Shown in pieces: positions 15,002-22,510 of a stretch of DNA of 64,000 bases (position 1 is the first letter of the stretch; every line of letters starts with the position of its first letter). The DNA is from Streptomyces omiyaensis (GTDB lineage Bacteria > Actinomycetota > Actinomycetes > Streptomycetales > Streptomycetaceae). A program made the position numbers and the translations under genes. The stretch spans positions 1 to 64,000 of the forward strand of contig NZ_BMVV01000029.1 of assembly GCF_014650895.1 (NCBI RefSeq). The letters are read 5' to 3'. The notes beneath the pieces were generated by a model. That model saw only the letters and a program-made list of their open reading frames with translations, ran no database searches and was not told where the DNA came from.

Positions 15002-17005
15002 TCAGCCGCGCAGCGCCTCGTACCCGGCGGGGCGCGTGGTGAAGGCGCCCCGGCCCTGGGTGCGGCCGCGCAGCCGGGTCGCGTAGCCGAAGAGCTCGGC
15101 CAGCGGAACCGTCGCCGTCACCACCGACGTGCCGCCCCGGACCGCGGAGTCCGTGACCCGGCCGCGGCGGGCCGCGAGGTCGCCGAGGACCGCGCCGACC
15201 GACTCCGCGGGGACGGTGACCGTCACCTCGGCGACCGGTTCGAGCAGCGTCAGGGTGCTCGCCCGGAGCGCCTCGCGCAGCGCGAAGCGGCCCGCCGCCC
15301 GGAACGCCATCTCCGACGAGTCCCTCGGGTGCGTCGCCCCGTCGGCGAGCGTCACGCGGACGCCCGTCACCGGGTGACCGCCGAGCGGGCCCTCGGCGAG
15401 CGCGTCCCGGCAGCCGGCCTCGACCGCCCGGACGTACTCCTGCGGCACCCGCCCGCCGGTGACGGCGGACGCGAACGCGAACTCCTCCCCGCCCTCCAGG
15501 GGCTCGACGTCGATCACGACGTGGGCGAACTGGCCCGCGCCGCCGTCCTGTTTGACGTGCCGGTACAGCAGGCCCGTCACGCCCTCCACCACCGTCTCGC
15601 GGTAGGCGACCCGGGGCCGTCCCACCGCGACCTCCAGGCCCCGGTCCCGGCGCAGCCGCTCCACCGCGACCTCCAGGTGCAGCTCGCCGAGGCCCGACAG
15701 GACGGTCTGGCCCGTCTCCGGATCGGTCCGCACCACCAGCGACGGATCCTCCTCGGCGAGCCGGGCGAGGGCCGTCGACAGGCGGTCCGTGTCGGCGCTC
15801 CGGCGCGCCTCCACGGCCACCGAGACGACCGGGTCGGCCGTCACCGGCGGTTCGAGGACGACCGGCGCGTCCGGAGCGCACAGCGTGGCCCCGGCGCGGA
15901 CGGCCTTCGGGCCGACGACGGCGACGATCTCCCCGGCGACGGCGGCCGGCATGTCCACCGTCCGGTCCGCCTGCACCCGCAGGATGCGGGAGATCCGCTC
16001 CCTGCGGCCGGTGGCGTTGTCCAGCACGGTCGCCCCCGTGGTGAGCGCGCCCTCGTAGACGCGGACGTACGTCATCCGGCCGGTGGCGGCCGCGCTCACC
16101 TTGAACGCGAGCGCGACGAGCGGGGCGCGCGGGTCGGCCGCCGTCCCGCTCCCGTGGACGGGGGGCCGGTCGGACGGGGCGGGCAGGAAGGCGACGATCG
16201 CGTCGAGGAGCGGCTCCACCCCCCGGTCGCGGTACGCCGAACCGCACAGCACCACCACGGCCGCACCCGTGAGCGTGAGCTCCCGCAGGGCCCGCGCCAG
16301 CGTCCCGTCGGCGAGCGCGCCGGCCGCGCAGAACTCCTCCAGGGAGTCCGCGTGCAGCTCCGCCACCGCCTCCTCCAGGGCCCGCCTGCGGCGCACCGCC
16401 TCGTCCCGCAGCGCCGCGGGCACGCCGGTCTCGGTGCGCCCGTCCTCGCCCCACAGGTGCGCCCGCATCCGGACCAGGTCCACCACGCCCCGGAAGCCGT
16501 CCTCCCGCCCGACGGGCAGCTGGACGGGGAGCGGGACGGCGCCCAGGCGGACCCGGATCGAGTCGACGGCCGCGTCGAGGTCGGCGCCCGCCCGGTCCAT
16601 CTTGTTGACGAACGCGATCCGGGGCACGCCGTGCCGGTCGGCCTGCCGCCACACCGTCTCGCTCTGCGGTTCGACGCCCGCGACCGCGTCGAAGACGGCC
16701 ACGGCCCCGTCGAGGACGCGCAGCGCCCGCTCGACCTCGTCGGAGAAGTCGACGTGGCCGGGCGTGTCGATGAGGGTCAGGCGGTGGTCCGCCCACGAGC
16801 AGCTCACGGCGGCGGAGGAGATCGTGATCCCCCGCTCCCGCTCCTGCGGGTCGAAGTCGGTGACGGTGGTGCCGTCGTGGACCTCGCCCTGCTTGTGGAC
16901 GGCGCCGGTCAGGAAGAGGATCCGCTCGGTGACGGTGGTCTTGCCCGCGTCGACGTGGGCGAGGATGCCGAGGTTGCGGACGCGGGGGTTCTGGGAGACG
17001 CGCAC
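15002..17005 (-). CDS. EF-G-like translational GTPase (possible ribosomal protection protein)
   Basis: 667 residues. GTPase motifs are complete: AHVDAGKTT (16-24), RGIT (59-62), DTPGH (80-84) and NKMD (134-137). Domain II has the LVALAFKVSAAATGRMTYVRVYEG signature in parts. Domains III-V follow, with GELHLEV, a domain IV segment VGRPRVAYRET, and the C-terminal RTQGRGAFTTRPAGYEAL. It is shorter than housekeeping EF-G (about 700) and is not in the rpsL-rpsG-fusA-tuf operon, so it is a paralogue, either FusB-like or an OtrA/TetM-like protection factor. The GTG at 17005 has AAAGG upstream. A 26-codon leader ORF and hairpin precede it, which favours an inducible resistance role. Confidence 0.82.
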   Translation of the reverse strand: MRVSQNPRVRNLGILAHVDAGKTTVTERILFLTGAVHKQGEVHDGTTVTDFDPQERERGITISSAAVSCSWADHRLTLIDTPGHVDFSDEVERALRVLDGAVAVFDAVAGVEPQSETVWRQADRHGVPRIAFVNKMDRAGADLDAAVDSIRVRLGAVPLPVQLPVGREDGFRGVVDLVRMRAHLWGEDGRTETGVPAALRDEAVRRRRALEEAVAELHADSLEEFCAAGALADGTLARALRELTLTGAAVVVLCGSAYRDRGVEPLLDAIVAFLPAPSDRPPVHGSGTAADPRAPLVALAFKVSAAATGRMTYVRVYEGALTTGATVLDNATGRRERISRILRVQADRTVDMPAAVAGEIVAVVGPKAVRAGATLCAPDAPVVLEPPVTADPVVSVAVEARRSADTDRLSTALARLAEEDPSLVVRTDPETGQTVLSGLGELHLEVAVERLRRDRGLEVAVGRPRVAYRETVVEGVTGLLYRHVKQDGGAGQFAHVVIDVEPLEGGEEFAFASAVTGGRVPQEYVRAVEAGCRDALAEGPLGGHPVTGVRVTLADGATHPRDSSEMAFRAAGRFALREALRASTLTLLEPVAEVTVTVPAESVGAVLGDLAARRGRVTDSAVRGGTSVVTATVPLAELFGYATRLRGRTQGRGAFTTRPAGYEALRG

Positions 17006-17083
17006 GGTGTCGTGCCTTTCGCTGCTGCGTGGAGGAACGGGGCAGCGCGATTCCCGGACGCGCGGAGGCGTCGGCGGGCCTGC

Positions 17084-17107
17084 GATGACGGGCGCGCAGC
17101 CGTCACC
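17084..17107 (-). promoter_or_regulatory. Hairpin spanning the leader stop codon upstream of the EF-G-like gene
   Basis: Arms GATGACGG (17084-17091) and CCGTCACC (17100-17107) pair over eight bases (one G-U) and include the leader ORF's stop. Ribosome stalling in the leader would alter this structure. Confidence 0.4.
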
Positions 17108-17183
17108 GGCAGGCGGGAGAGGCGAGGATCACGTCGTACCGGCGGGCGCGGGGGAGGACGGCGACGGCGTACTGGTGACGCAC
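17103..17183 (-). CDS. Putative 26-residue leader peptide of the EF-G-like gene
   Basis: The GTG at 17183 has a strong GAGGGGAGC ribosome site 5-7 bases upstream, and the TGA is at 17103-17105. The peptide begins MRHQYAVAVL and ends with YDVILASPACR. It contains an Arg-Ala-Arg (+X+) segment, a type of sequence known to support macrolide/ketolide-dependent ribosome arrest. It sits between a good -10 box (17249-17254) and the EF-G-like gene, 97 bases before that start. Confidence 0.5.
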   Translation of the reverse strand: MRHQYAVAVLPRARRYDVILASPACR

Positions 17184-17577
17184 GGTCGGCTCCCCTCGGT
17201 CGGTCGGACGGTCTCGCGGCGGCGCGCCGGACGGTGCGCCGTGACGGGAGTGTAGGGAGCGGGGGAGGACCGGCGACAGCGGTTTTCCGGTGCGGGGGAC
17301 GGTGCGGGGGACGGGGCGGCGTGCGGGGCGGGGGAGGGAGCGGTGACGCGTGGCCAGTTCTCGACTGTCCCGGCGGGCCGGGCGGGTGCTTAATGGGGTA
17401 CCGCCCAGGCGCCCCTTGGGATCCGGCCTCGGGGATTCGGTCACGGGGGTGCGGCCGGACGAGTGCACGGTCTCACCGTTCCACACCGCTCCACACCGCT
17501 CCACGAGTTCACGGCTCCACGGCTCCACGGCTCCACGACTTCACGGCTCCACGAGTTCACGACTTCACGGGGGAGAC
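17184..17577. other. Intergenic region: divergent promoters and repeats
   Basis: About 390 bp with no convincing gene. It contains TACACT at 17249-17254 (minus strand), a good -10 for the leader/EF-G-like transcript, and then G-rich sequence (17255-17345). An 8-10-bp tandem repeat occupies 17482-17570, immediately before the next gene's ribosome site. Confidence 0.6.
17482..17570 (+). repeat. 8-bp tandem repeat directly upstream of a start codon
   Basis: From 17502 to 17570 nine units of CACGGCTC-like sequence (variants CACGAGTT, CACGACTT) follow each other with a strict 8-bp period. They are preceded by two 10-bp units CACACCGCTC (17482-17501). The array ends at the GGGGGAGAC ribosome site of the DUF6232 gene. 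Confidence 0.85.
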
Positions 17578-18300
17578 ATGGACGAGACGACCGGGCCCGG
17601 CACGCCGCCCGAGCCGCCGCACGGACCGCCGGGCACGCCGCCAGAGCCGCCGCACGGACCGCCGGGCACGCCGCCAGAGCCGCCGCACGGACCGCCCGGC
17701 ACGCCGCCCCAGCCGCCGCACGGACCGCCGGGCACGCCGCCGGGGGGCCAGGCGCCGACGCCGCCCGACCCGCCGACCCGGAGGGCCTGGCAGGTGCAGC
17801 CCCGGGTCGCGGCGCCGCGCGGGCCGCGCGCGGTCGACCTGACGGTCAGCCGCGGGGTCCTGTGGATCGGTGCGGCCGCGCTCCCGCTGCGCCACCTCAC
17901 CTCGGTCGAGGTGGCCCGGGCCAAGCCCGACTGGGTGCTGCGCGTGTTCCTCTCCGCCGTCCTGGTCGCCGCCTTCGTCGCCTTCGCCCGCGAGGACACG
18001 GGCCCCTCGACGCGCTCCGCGGCCGTCATCTGCGCGATCGGCGTGGGCGCCCTCCTCCTGAAGGTCGCCTTCACCCCGCCGAAGCCGGTGCTGCTCATCC
18101 AGACCGCGGCGGGTTCCACGGCCGCCGTGACCCTGCCGGACATCGGCGAGCTGCGGCACGTCGCGGCCCTGATCGTGCGGGCGATCGACGACGTCCCGGC
18201 GGAGTTCACCGTGGTGGTGCAGCGCACGGGGACCCCCTCGGGAGGGAACCGGGACGGCTCCGTCGTCCGGGTGAAGGGCGGCGGCCTCAGCTACCGCTAG
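17578..18300 (+). CDS. DUF6232-like membrane protein with proline-rich N-terminal repeats
   Basis: 240 residues. Residues 8-51 are four 11-residue repeats GTPPEPPHGPP (the last with Q for E), a flexible proline-rich arm. A conserved block follows (LTVSRGVLWIGAAALPLRHLTSVEV), then two membrane segments at about 119-136 and 147-164, and a C-terminal cytoplasmic part ending in a beta-rich tail. This matches the DUF6232 family of unknown function. The ATG at 17578 follows GGGGGAGAC. It overlaps the convergent VOC gene by 14 bases. Confidence 0.8.
   Translation: MDETTGPGTPPEPPHGPPGTPPEPPHGPPGTPPEPPHGPPGTPPQPPHGPPGTPPGGQAPTPPDPPTRRAWQVQPRVAAPRGPRAVDLTVSRGVLWIGAAALPLRHLTSVEVARAKPDWVLRVFLSAVLVAAFVAFAREDTGPSTRSAAVICAIGVGALLLKVAFTPPKPVLLIQTAAGSTAAVTLPDIGELRHVAALIVRAIDDVPAEFTVVVQRTGTPSGGNRDGSVVRVKGGGLSYR
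17599..17730 (+). repeat. Four 33-bp coding repeats (11-residue GTPPEPPHGPP)
   Basis: In-frame tandem repeats inside the DUF6232-like gene; neighbouring units are nearly identical at DNA level, so copy number may vary between strains. Confidence 0.85.
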
Positions 18301-18703
18301 CGGCGTCGGCCGGCTGGAGGAGGTCCCAGCGGTTGCCGTACAGGTCCTCGAAGACGGCGACCGAGCCGTACGGCTCGTGCCGGGGCTCCTCCAGGAACTT
18401 CACCCCCGCCTCCGTCATCCGCGCGTGGTCGCGGGCGAAGTCCTCGGTGTGCAGGAAGAAGGCGACCCGGCCCCCGCTCTGGTGGCCGATCGCCGCCTCC
18501 TCGTCCTCGTTCTTGGCACGGGCCAGCAGCAGCCCCGCGTTCCCGATCCCGCCGACGCCGCCGCGCGGACGGACGACGACCCAGCGGGCGCCGTTGCCCC
18601 GGTCGGTGTCCTCGACGAGCTCAAAGCCGAGGGCGTCGGTGTAGAAGGCGATGGCCTCGTCGTGATCACGGACGACGAGCGTGACGAGTGCGATGGACGG
18701 CAT
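18287..18703 (-). CDS. VOC (glyoxalase/bleomycin-resistance) family protein
   Basis: 138 residues of two beta-alpha-beta-beta-beta modules: IALVTLVVRDHDEAIAFYTDALGFELVED at the start, and a second module ending VAVFEDLYGNRWDLLQP. The metal-ligand pattern is partial (Glu in FEDLYGN present). Function is probably a dioxygenase- or glyoxalase-like reaction; substrate unknown. TACGTT (18710-18715 on the minus strand) six bases before the ATG suggests a leaderless message, and a 15-bp palindrome (18720-18734) covers the spacer upstream. Confidence 0.88.
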   Translation of the reverse strand: MPSIALVTLVVRDHDEAIAFYTDALGFELVEDTDRGNGARWVVVRPRGGVGGIGNAGLLLARAKNEDEEAAIGHQSGGRVAFFLHTEDFARDHARMTEAGVKFLEEPRHEPYGSVAVFEDLYGNRWDLLQPADAASGS

Positions 18704-18862
18704 TACCCCAACGTAATACGCGCACCGGGTGCGCCCCACCCGCGCGGACCCGCGTCGCCCCCGCTCCGACCCTCGACCCGGCGAGGGTCGGTACGAGGGT
18801 CGGGGGAGGGGTCGGCGGTAGGGGGCCGGCAGGAGGGCGCGGCCGCAGGGGGCGGTGCGAGA

Positions 18863-19519
18863 ATGCCCGGCATGGACGGCGCAGGTGGCGGAGGGCCCGC
18901 GGGGTTCGAGGGGCTCGTCGGGCGCGCCCGGGGCCTCGCGGCCGCCGGAGGACGGCGGATCCTGGGGATCGCGGGGCCGCCGGGGGCCGGGAAGTCGACG
19001 CTGGCCGAGCGGCTCGTCGACCGGCTCGGCGGGCTCGCCGCGCTGGTGCCGATGGACGGGTTCCACCTGGCCGGCGCCGAGCTGGTCCGGCTCGGCCGGG
19101 CCGGACGCAAGGGCGCGCCCGACACCTTCGACGCCGCCGGGTACGCGGCCCTGCTCGCCCGGCTCCGCGCGCCGCAACCCGGGACCGTCGTCTACGCGCC
19201 CGCCTTCGACCGGGCCCTGGAGGAACCGGTCGCCGGCTCCGTCCCCGTGCCCCCCGGGATCCCGCTCGTCGTCACCGAGGGCAACTACCTCCTCCACGGG
19301 GCCGACGGCTGGGCGGCGGTCCGCCCCCTCCTGGACGAGGTCTGGTACCTCGACCCGCCCGACGCCGTGCGCGTGCCCCGGCTCGTCGCCCGGCACGTCC
19401 GCTTCGGCAAGGACCGCTCCGAGGCCGAGGCGTGGGTGGAGCGCTCCGACGAGGCCAACGCGCGTCTCGTCGCCCGGGGCCGCGACCGCGCCGACCTGGT
19501 CGTGACGGCCTGGTCGTGA
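18863..19519 (+). CDS. Nucleoside/nucleotide kinase family protein (uridine-kinase/PanK-like P-loop)
   Basis: 218 residues. P-loop GIAGPPGAGKST (35-46), the VPMDGFHLAGAEL motif typical of uridine kinase/pantothenate kinase relatives, RKGAPDTFDAAGYAALL, and VTEGNYLLHG are all present. The family phosphorylates a small hydroxyl substrate; fructose, pantothenate and nucleosides are all known in relatives. ATG 18863 is used; MDG at 18872 is an alternative. An inverted repeat (18768-18775/18782-18789) lies in the divergent region. Confidence 0.87.
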   Translation: MPGMDGAGGGGPAGFEGLVGRARGLAAAGGRRILGIAGPPGAGKSTLAERLVDRLGGLAALVPMDGFHLAGAELVRLGRAGRKGAPDTFDAAGYAALLARLRAPQPGTVVYAPAFDRALEEPVAGSVPVPPGIPLVVTEGNYLLHGADGWAAVRPLLDEVWYLDPPDAVRVPRLVARHVRFGKDRSEAEAWVERSDEANARLVARGRDRADLVVTAWS

Positions 19520-19633
19520 CGGCCGGCCGGGGATCTCGCGCGGACCTCGCGCGGACCCCGGAAACGCCCTACCGCACGCGCGTACCCGTCGGTCACCATG
19601 TCCTGGTAGCAGCACGACACATGGGGGAGCACG

Positions 19634-20719
19634 GTGACGGAGATCCTGTACGGCGAGCGGTCGCGCAATCCGCTGGCCAGGACGGTCGAACTGACCGAGG
19701 ACGGCATACGCCGGGGCAGCCGGCTGACACCGCTCGGAGAACTGAACCTCGCCGCGATGGCGGAGGCGTACCGGCGCGGGCAGTGGCTCGGCGGCGGCGG
19801 GTCCGAGCGGACCCTGGACCGGCTGCCGGAGGGGCCCGGCATCGTGCCGGTCATCCGCGCCACCGGCACCAGCACGCCCGTCAAGGTGCGCCGGGCGGCC
19901 GACTTCGCGCGGGAGCTGGGCACCCTGGCGGTGCGGCTCAGCGGCGGCCCCGAGCGGGTCGACGAGCTGGCGCGGCGCGCCGACGCCGAGGGCGTGCCGC
20001 TGTGGCTGGCCCGGCGGACCGCGCCCGCCCCCGCCGGGGACGTCACCGTCGCCGTCGACCGGCGGCTGGTGCGGGTCGACGCGTGGGGCCCGCACGCGCC
20101 CGCCGTACGGCTCCGGGCCCCGTACGGCTTCCACCACGACGAGCCCGACCCCTCCCGGGGGCTCACGCTCACCGTCGGCGACACGCCCGCCGCGCTCCGC
20201 CTCGCCCACCGCAAGCTCCGCCGCTCCAAGAGCGTGGTGGAGGCCGAACTCCCCGGCCGGCTGTGGGAGCTGCGGCGGCACGGCCCGACCAGCTCCTGGC
20301 TGCTGCGGGACGGGCGGAGGGTCGCCCTGCTGTCCCGGCCCCCGCGCCGCCGGAGCCCGGCCCGGCCGGACGCCCTCCTCCTCCCGCTGAGCCCGGTGGG
20401 GCTGGAGACCTCCGACCCGCTGGACGCCGTCATGGCGCACGCCTTCGCCGCCTCCTTCGGCCTCGGCGACACCACCGGCCTCGCCCGCTTCCCGTCCCAG
20501 TGGCGCCCCCGGGAGGGCTACGAGCCCGCCGCCGTGGACACCGACTGGAACCGCCCCTGGTACACCAACATCGGCACCGGAGGCGACGACAACTCCCCGG
20601 GCGGCGGGGACGGCTGGGGCTCCGACGGCGGCGCCGCGGGCGACTCGGGCGGCTCCGACGGCGGCGGCGACTCCGGCGGCGGGGGCGGCGACGGCGGCGG
20701 CGGTGGGGGCGGCGACTGA
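19634..20719 (+). CDS. Conserved actinobacterial protein with Gly/Asp/Ser-rich tail
   Basis: 361 residues starting at GTG 19634 behind GGGGGAGC. I recognise no enzymatic motif. Residues 1-325 form an Arg-rich soluble alpha/beta protein without membrane segments. The last 36 residues are almost only Gly, Asp and Ser, and the run ends in a GGGGGGGD stretch. Such tails occur in streptomycete TIGR04222-type proteins, but the hydrophobic segments of that family are absent here. A 19-bp hairpin terminator follows 5 bases after the stop. Confidence 0.7.
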   Translation: MTEILYGERSRNPLARTVELTEDGIRRGSRLTPLGELNLAAMAEAYRRGQWLGGGGSERTLDRLPEGPGIVPVIRATGTSTPVKVRRAADFARELGTLAVRLSGGPERVDELARRADAEGVPLWLARRTAPAPAGDVTVAVDRRLVRVDAWGPHAPAVRLRAPYGFHHDEPDPSRGLTLTVGDTPAALRLAHRKLRRSKSVVEAELPGRLWELRRHGPTSSWLLRDGRRVALLSRPPRRRSPARPDALLLPLSPVGLETSDPLDAVMAHAFAASFGLGDTTGLARFPSQWRPREGYEPAAVDTDWNRPWYTNIGTGGDDNSPGGGDGWGSDGGAAGDSGGSDGGGDSGGGGGDGGGGGGGD

Positions 20720-20724
20720 CGGGT

Positions 20725-20769
20725 CCCGCCGGGGCCGCGCCGGACACCGCCCGGCGCGGCCCCGGCGGG
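20725..20769 (+). terminator. 19-bp perfect hairpin terminator
   Basis: Arms 20725-20743 and 20751-20769 are perfectly complementary (CCCGCCGGGGCCGCGCCGG and complement) with a seven-base loop, starting 5 bases after the stop. Confidence 0.8.
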
Positions 20770-20813
20770 CGCGGGGCGCGGGCGGCGCGGGGCCCCGCGA
20801 GTAGGGTGACGGC

Positions 20814-21350
20814 ATGAGCGACGAGCGGGCCGGGGACGGCGGGTGGGAGGAGCGGGTCGCCGCCCTCTGGACGGAGATCGACGCGCACGGCCCCGAGGAG
20901 TTCCGGGAGCGCGTCGCCGTGCTCGCCGCCGAGCGCGGCGACGACGACGCGGTCGCCGCCTTCGAGCTGGGCGCCGCCCACGACTCCACCGGGATGCCCG
21001 AGGAGGCCGTCGCCCACTACCGGCGCGCCCTCGGCCTCGGACTGAGCGGACTGCGCCGCCGCCGGGCCGTCATCCAGCTGGCCAGCAGCCTGAGGAATCT
21101 CGGCCGGCCGGACCGGAGCGTCGAGCTGCTCACCGCCGAGCGCGACCTGCCCGCCGAGCGGCTCGACGCCGACGAGCTGGCCCTCGCCCCGGCCGTCGAC
21201 GCCTTCCTGGCCCTCGCCCTCGCCGACACCGGCCGGGACCGGGAGGCCGCCTCGCTCGCCCTCGGCGCCCTCGCCCCGCTGCTGCCCCGCTACAACCGCT
21301 CCCTCGCGCACTACGCCCGCGCCCTCCTCACCGCGCCCGACGGCGCCTGA
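20814..21350 (+). CDS. Tetratricopeptide repeat protein (TPR_5-like)
   Basis: 178 residues, all helical, with TPR-like pairs: AAFELGAAHDSTGMPEEAVAHYRRALGLGL, VIQLASSLRNLGRPDRSVELL, and VDAFLALALADTGRDREAASLAL in parts. This is a small cytoplasmic TPR family common in actinobacteria; its partners are unknown. Confidence 0.82.
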   Translation: MSDERAGDGGWEERVAALWTEIDAHGPEEFRERVAVLAAERGDDDAVAAFELGAAHDSTGMPEEAVAHYRRALGLGLSGLRRRRAVIQLASSLRNLGRPDRSVELLTAERDLPAERLDADELALAPAVDAFLALALADTGRDREAASLALGALAPLLPRYNRSLAHYARALLTAPDGA

Positions 21351-21418
21351 TCCCGGCCACCCGGACCGGCCTCCGGACGACTTCGCCGGGCGACCGGTGG
21401 GCGCACCGCCCCACTCGC

Positions 21419-21424
21419 TAGGCT
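21419..21424 (+). promoter_or_regulatory. Probable -10 (TAGGCT)
   Basis: TAGGCT 30 bases before the GTG of the DUF1444-like gene, the same hexamer as before murC and the AraC gene. Confidence 0.35.
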
Positions 21425-21454
21425 GAACGCAACGGCGACGGAAGGCGGGCTCAC

Positions 21455-22414
21455 GTGGGGTGGCTGCGCAGAGGACCCAGGCGGGACGGCGAGGACGCGC
21501 CGCGGGACCCGGAGTTCGCCTACTTCTCCGAGCGCGAGGCCGCGCTCTTCCGCTCCACCGTCCGCGAGGCCTTCGCCGAGCTCGGCCTGGAGGTCACCGT
21601 CTACGCGTCCGCCGTCCAGGACGACAAGCAGCGCCGCTTCGGCCTCGGCAACCTCGCCGCCGTCTGCCACCGGGACCGGCGCGGCCCCCGCGTCTGGCCC
21701 GACCTGATCCGCCGTCACGTCACCCTGGTGGTGAGGACCCTGGACGGCCCCTCCGCCCTCGACACGCTGCCGCCCGAGCAGATCCGCGCCCAGCTCTACC
21801 CCCGGGTCGTCAACGGCGAGGGCATCGACCCCGGCGCCTTCGGCTACGCCCGGACGCTCGCCCCCGGACTGTACGAGGTGCTGGCGCTCGACCTGCCGGA
21901 GAGCGTCATGATGCTCACCGACGACGCCCTCGACCGGCTCGGCGACCCCGCCCAGCTGCGGGCCCGCGCGCTCAGCAACCTGCGCGGGCTGCCCGTCGAG
22001 GAGCACGAGACCGTCCGGGACGCCGACGGCATGTCCTTCGAGGTCGTCGTCGGCGACTCCTTCTACACCGCCAGCCGCGTCCTCGACCTCGACGCCCTCG
22101 CCCAGCGGGTCACCGGGCTGCCGCTCGGCGAGCACGGCGCCCTGGTCGCCCTGCCCTTCCGGCACCAGATCGCCTTCCACCCCATCCGGGACACCTCGAT
22201 CATCCCGGCGCTCGGCGCGATGGCCTCCTTCGCCGCCTCCGAGTACGAGGACACGCCGGGCGCCATCAGCCCCTACGTCTTCTGGTGGCGGGGCGGCACC
22301 CTCACCCAGCTCAGCGAGCACGACGAGGAGCGCGGCGAGCTGCGGATCGTCGTGGGCGACGACTTCCAGGACCTCCTCGAACGGCTGATCGCCCAGGGGC
22401 CCGGCCCCCGCTGA
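21455..22414 (+). CDS. DUF1444 (YtpQ-like) family protein
   Basis: 319 residues, GTG start behind GAAGGCGGG. Soluble protein with the segments YFSEREAALFRSTVREAFAELGLEV, LGNLAAVCH, VVNGEGIDPGAFGYAR, YEVLALDLPESV and LRALSNLRGLP-like sequences, which resemble DUF1444. No catalytic motif is visible. Function unknown; it precedes the M24 peptidase by 96 bases. Confidence 0.65.
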   Translation: MGWLRRGPRRDGEDAPRDPEFAYFSEREAALFRSTVREAFAELGLEVTVYASAVQDDKQRRFGLGNLAAVCHRDRRGPRVWPDLIRRHVTLVVRTLDGPSALDTLPPEQIRAQLYPRVVNGEGIDPGAFGYARTLAPGLYEVLALDLPESVMMLTDDALDRLGDPAQLRARALSNLRGLPVEEHETVRDADGMSFEVVVGDSFYTASRVLDLDALAQRVTGLPLGEHGALVALPFRHQIAFHPIRDTSIIPALGAMASFAASEYEDTPGAISPYVFWWRGGTLTQLSEHDEERGELRIVVGDDFQDLLERLIAQGPGPR

Positions 22415-22510
22415 CGGGCCGCCGCGCGGTCGCGGAGGCCGGTCGGGGCGGGCAGGATGCTGGAGGACCACCTCGGAGGACGACCGCCCGCCGCCGCGAA
22501 GGAGAGACCC

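Noticed and set aside
17482..17570. CRISPR or attachment site
   Set aside because: Simple 8-bp slippage repeats without spacers, integrase or tRNA.
17350..17577. N-terminal extension of the DUF6232-like protein through the 8-bp repeat
   Set aside because: The frame is open, but the ATG at 17578 has a strong ribosome site and the repeat-encoded residues have no family counterpart.
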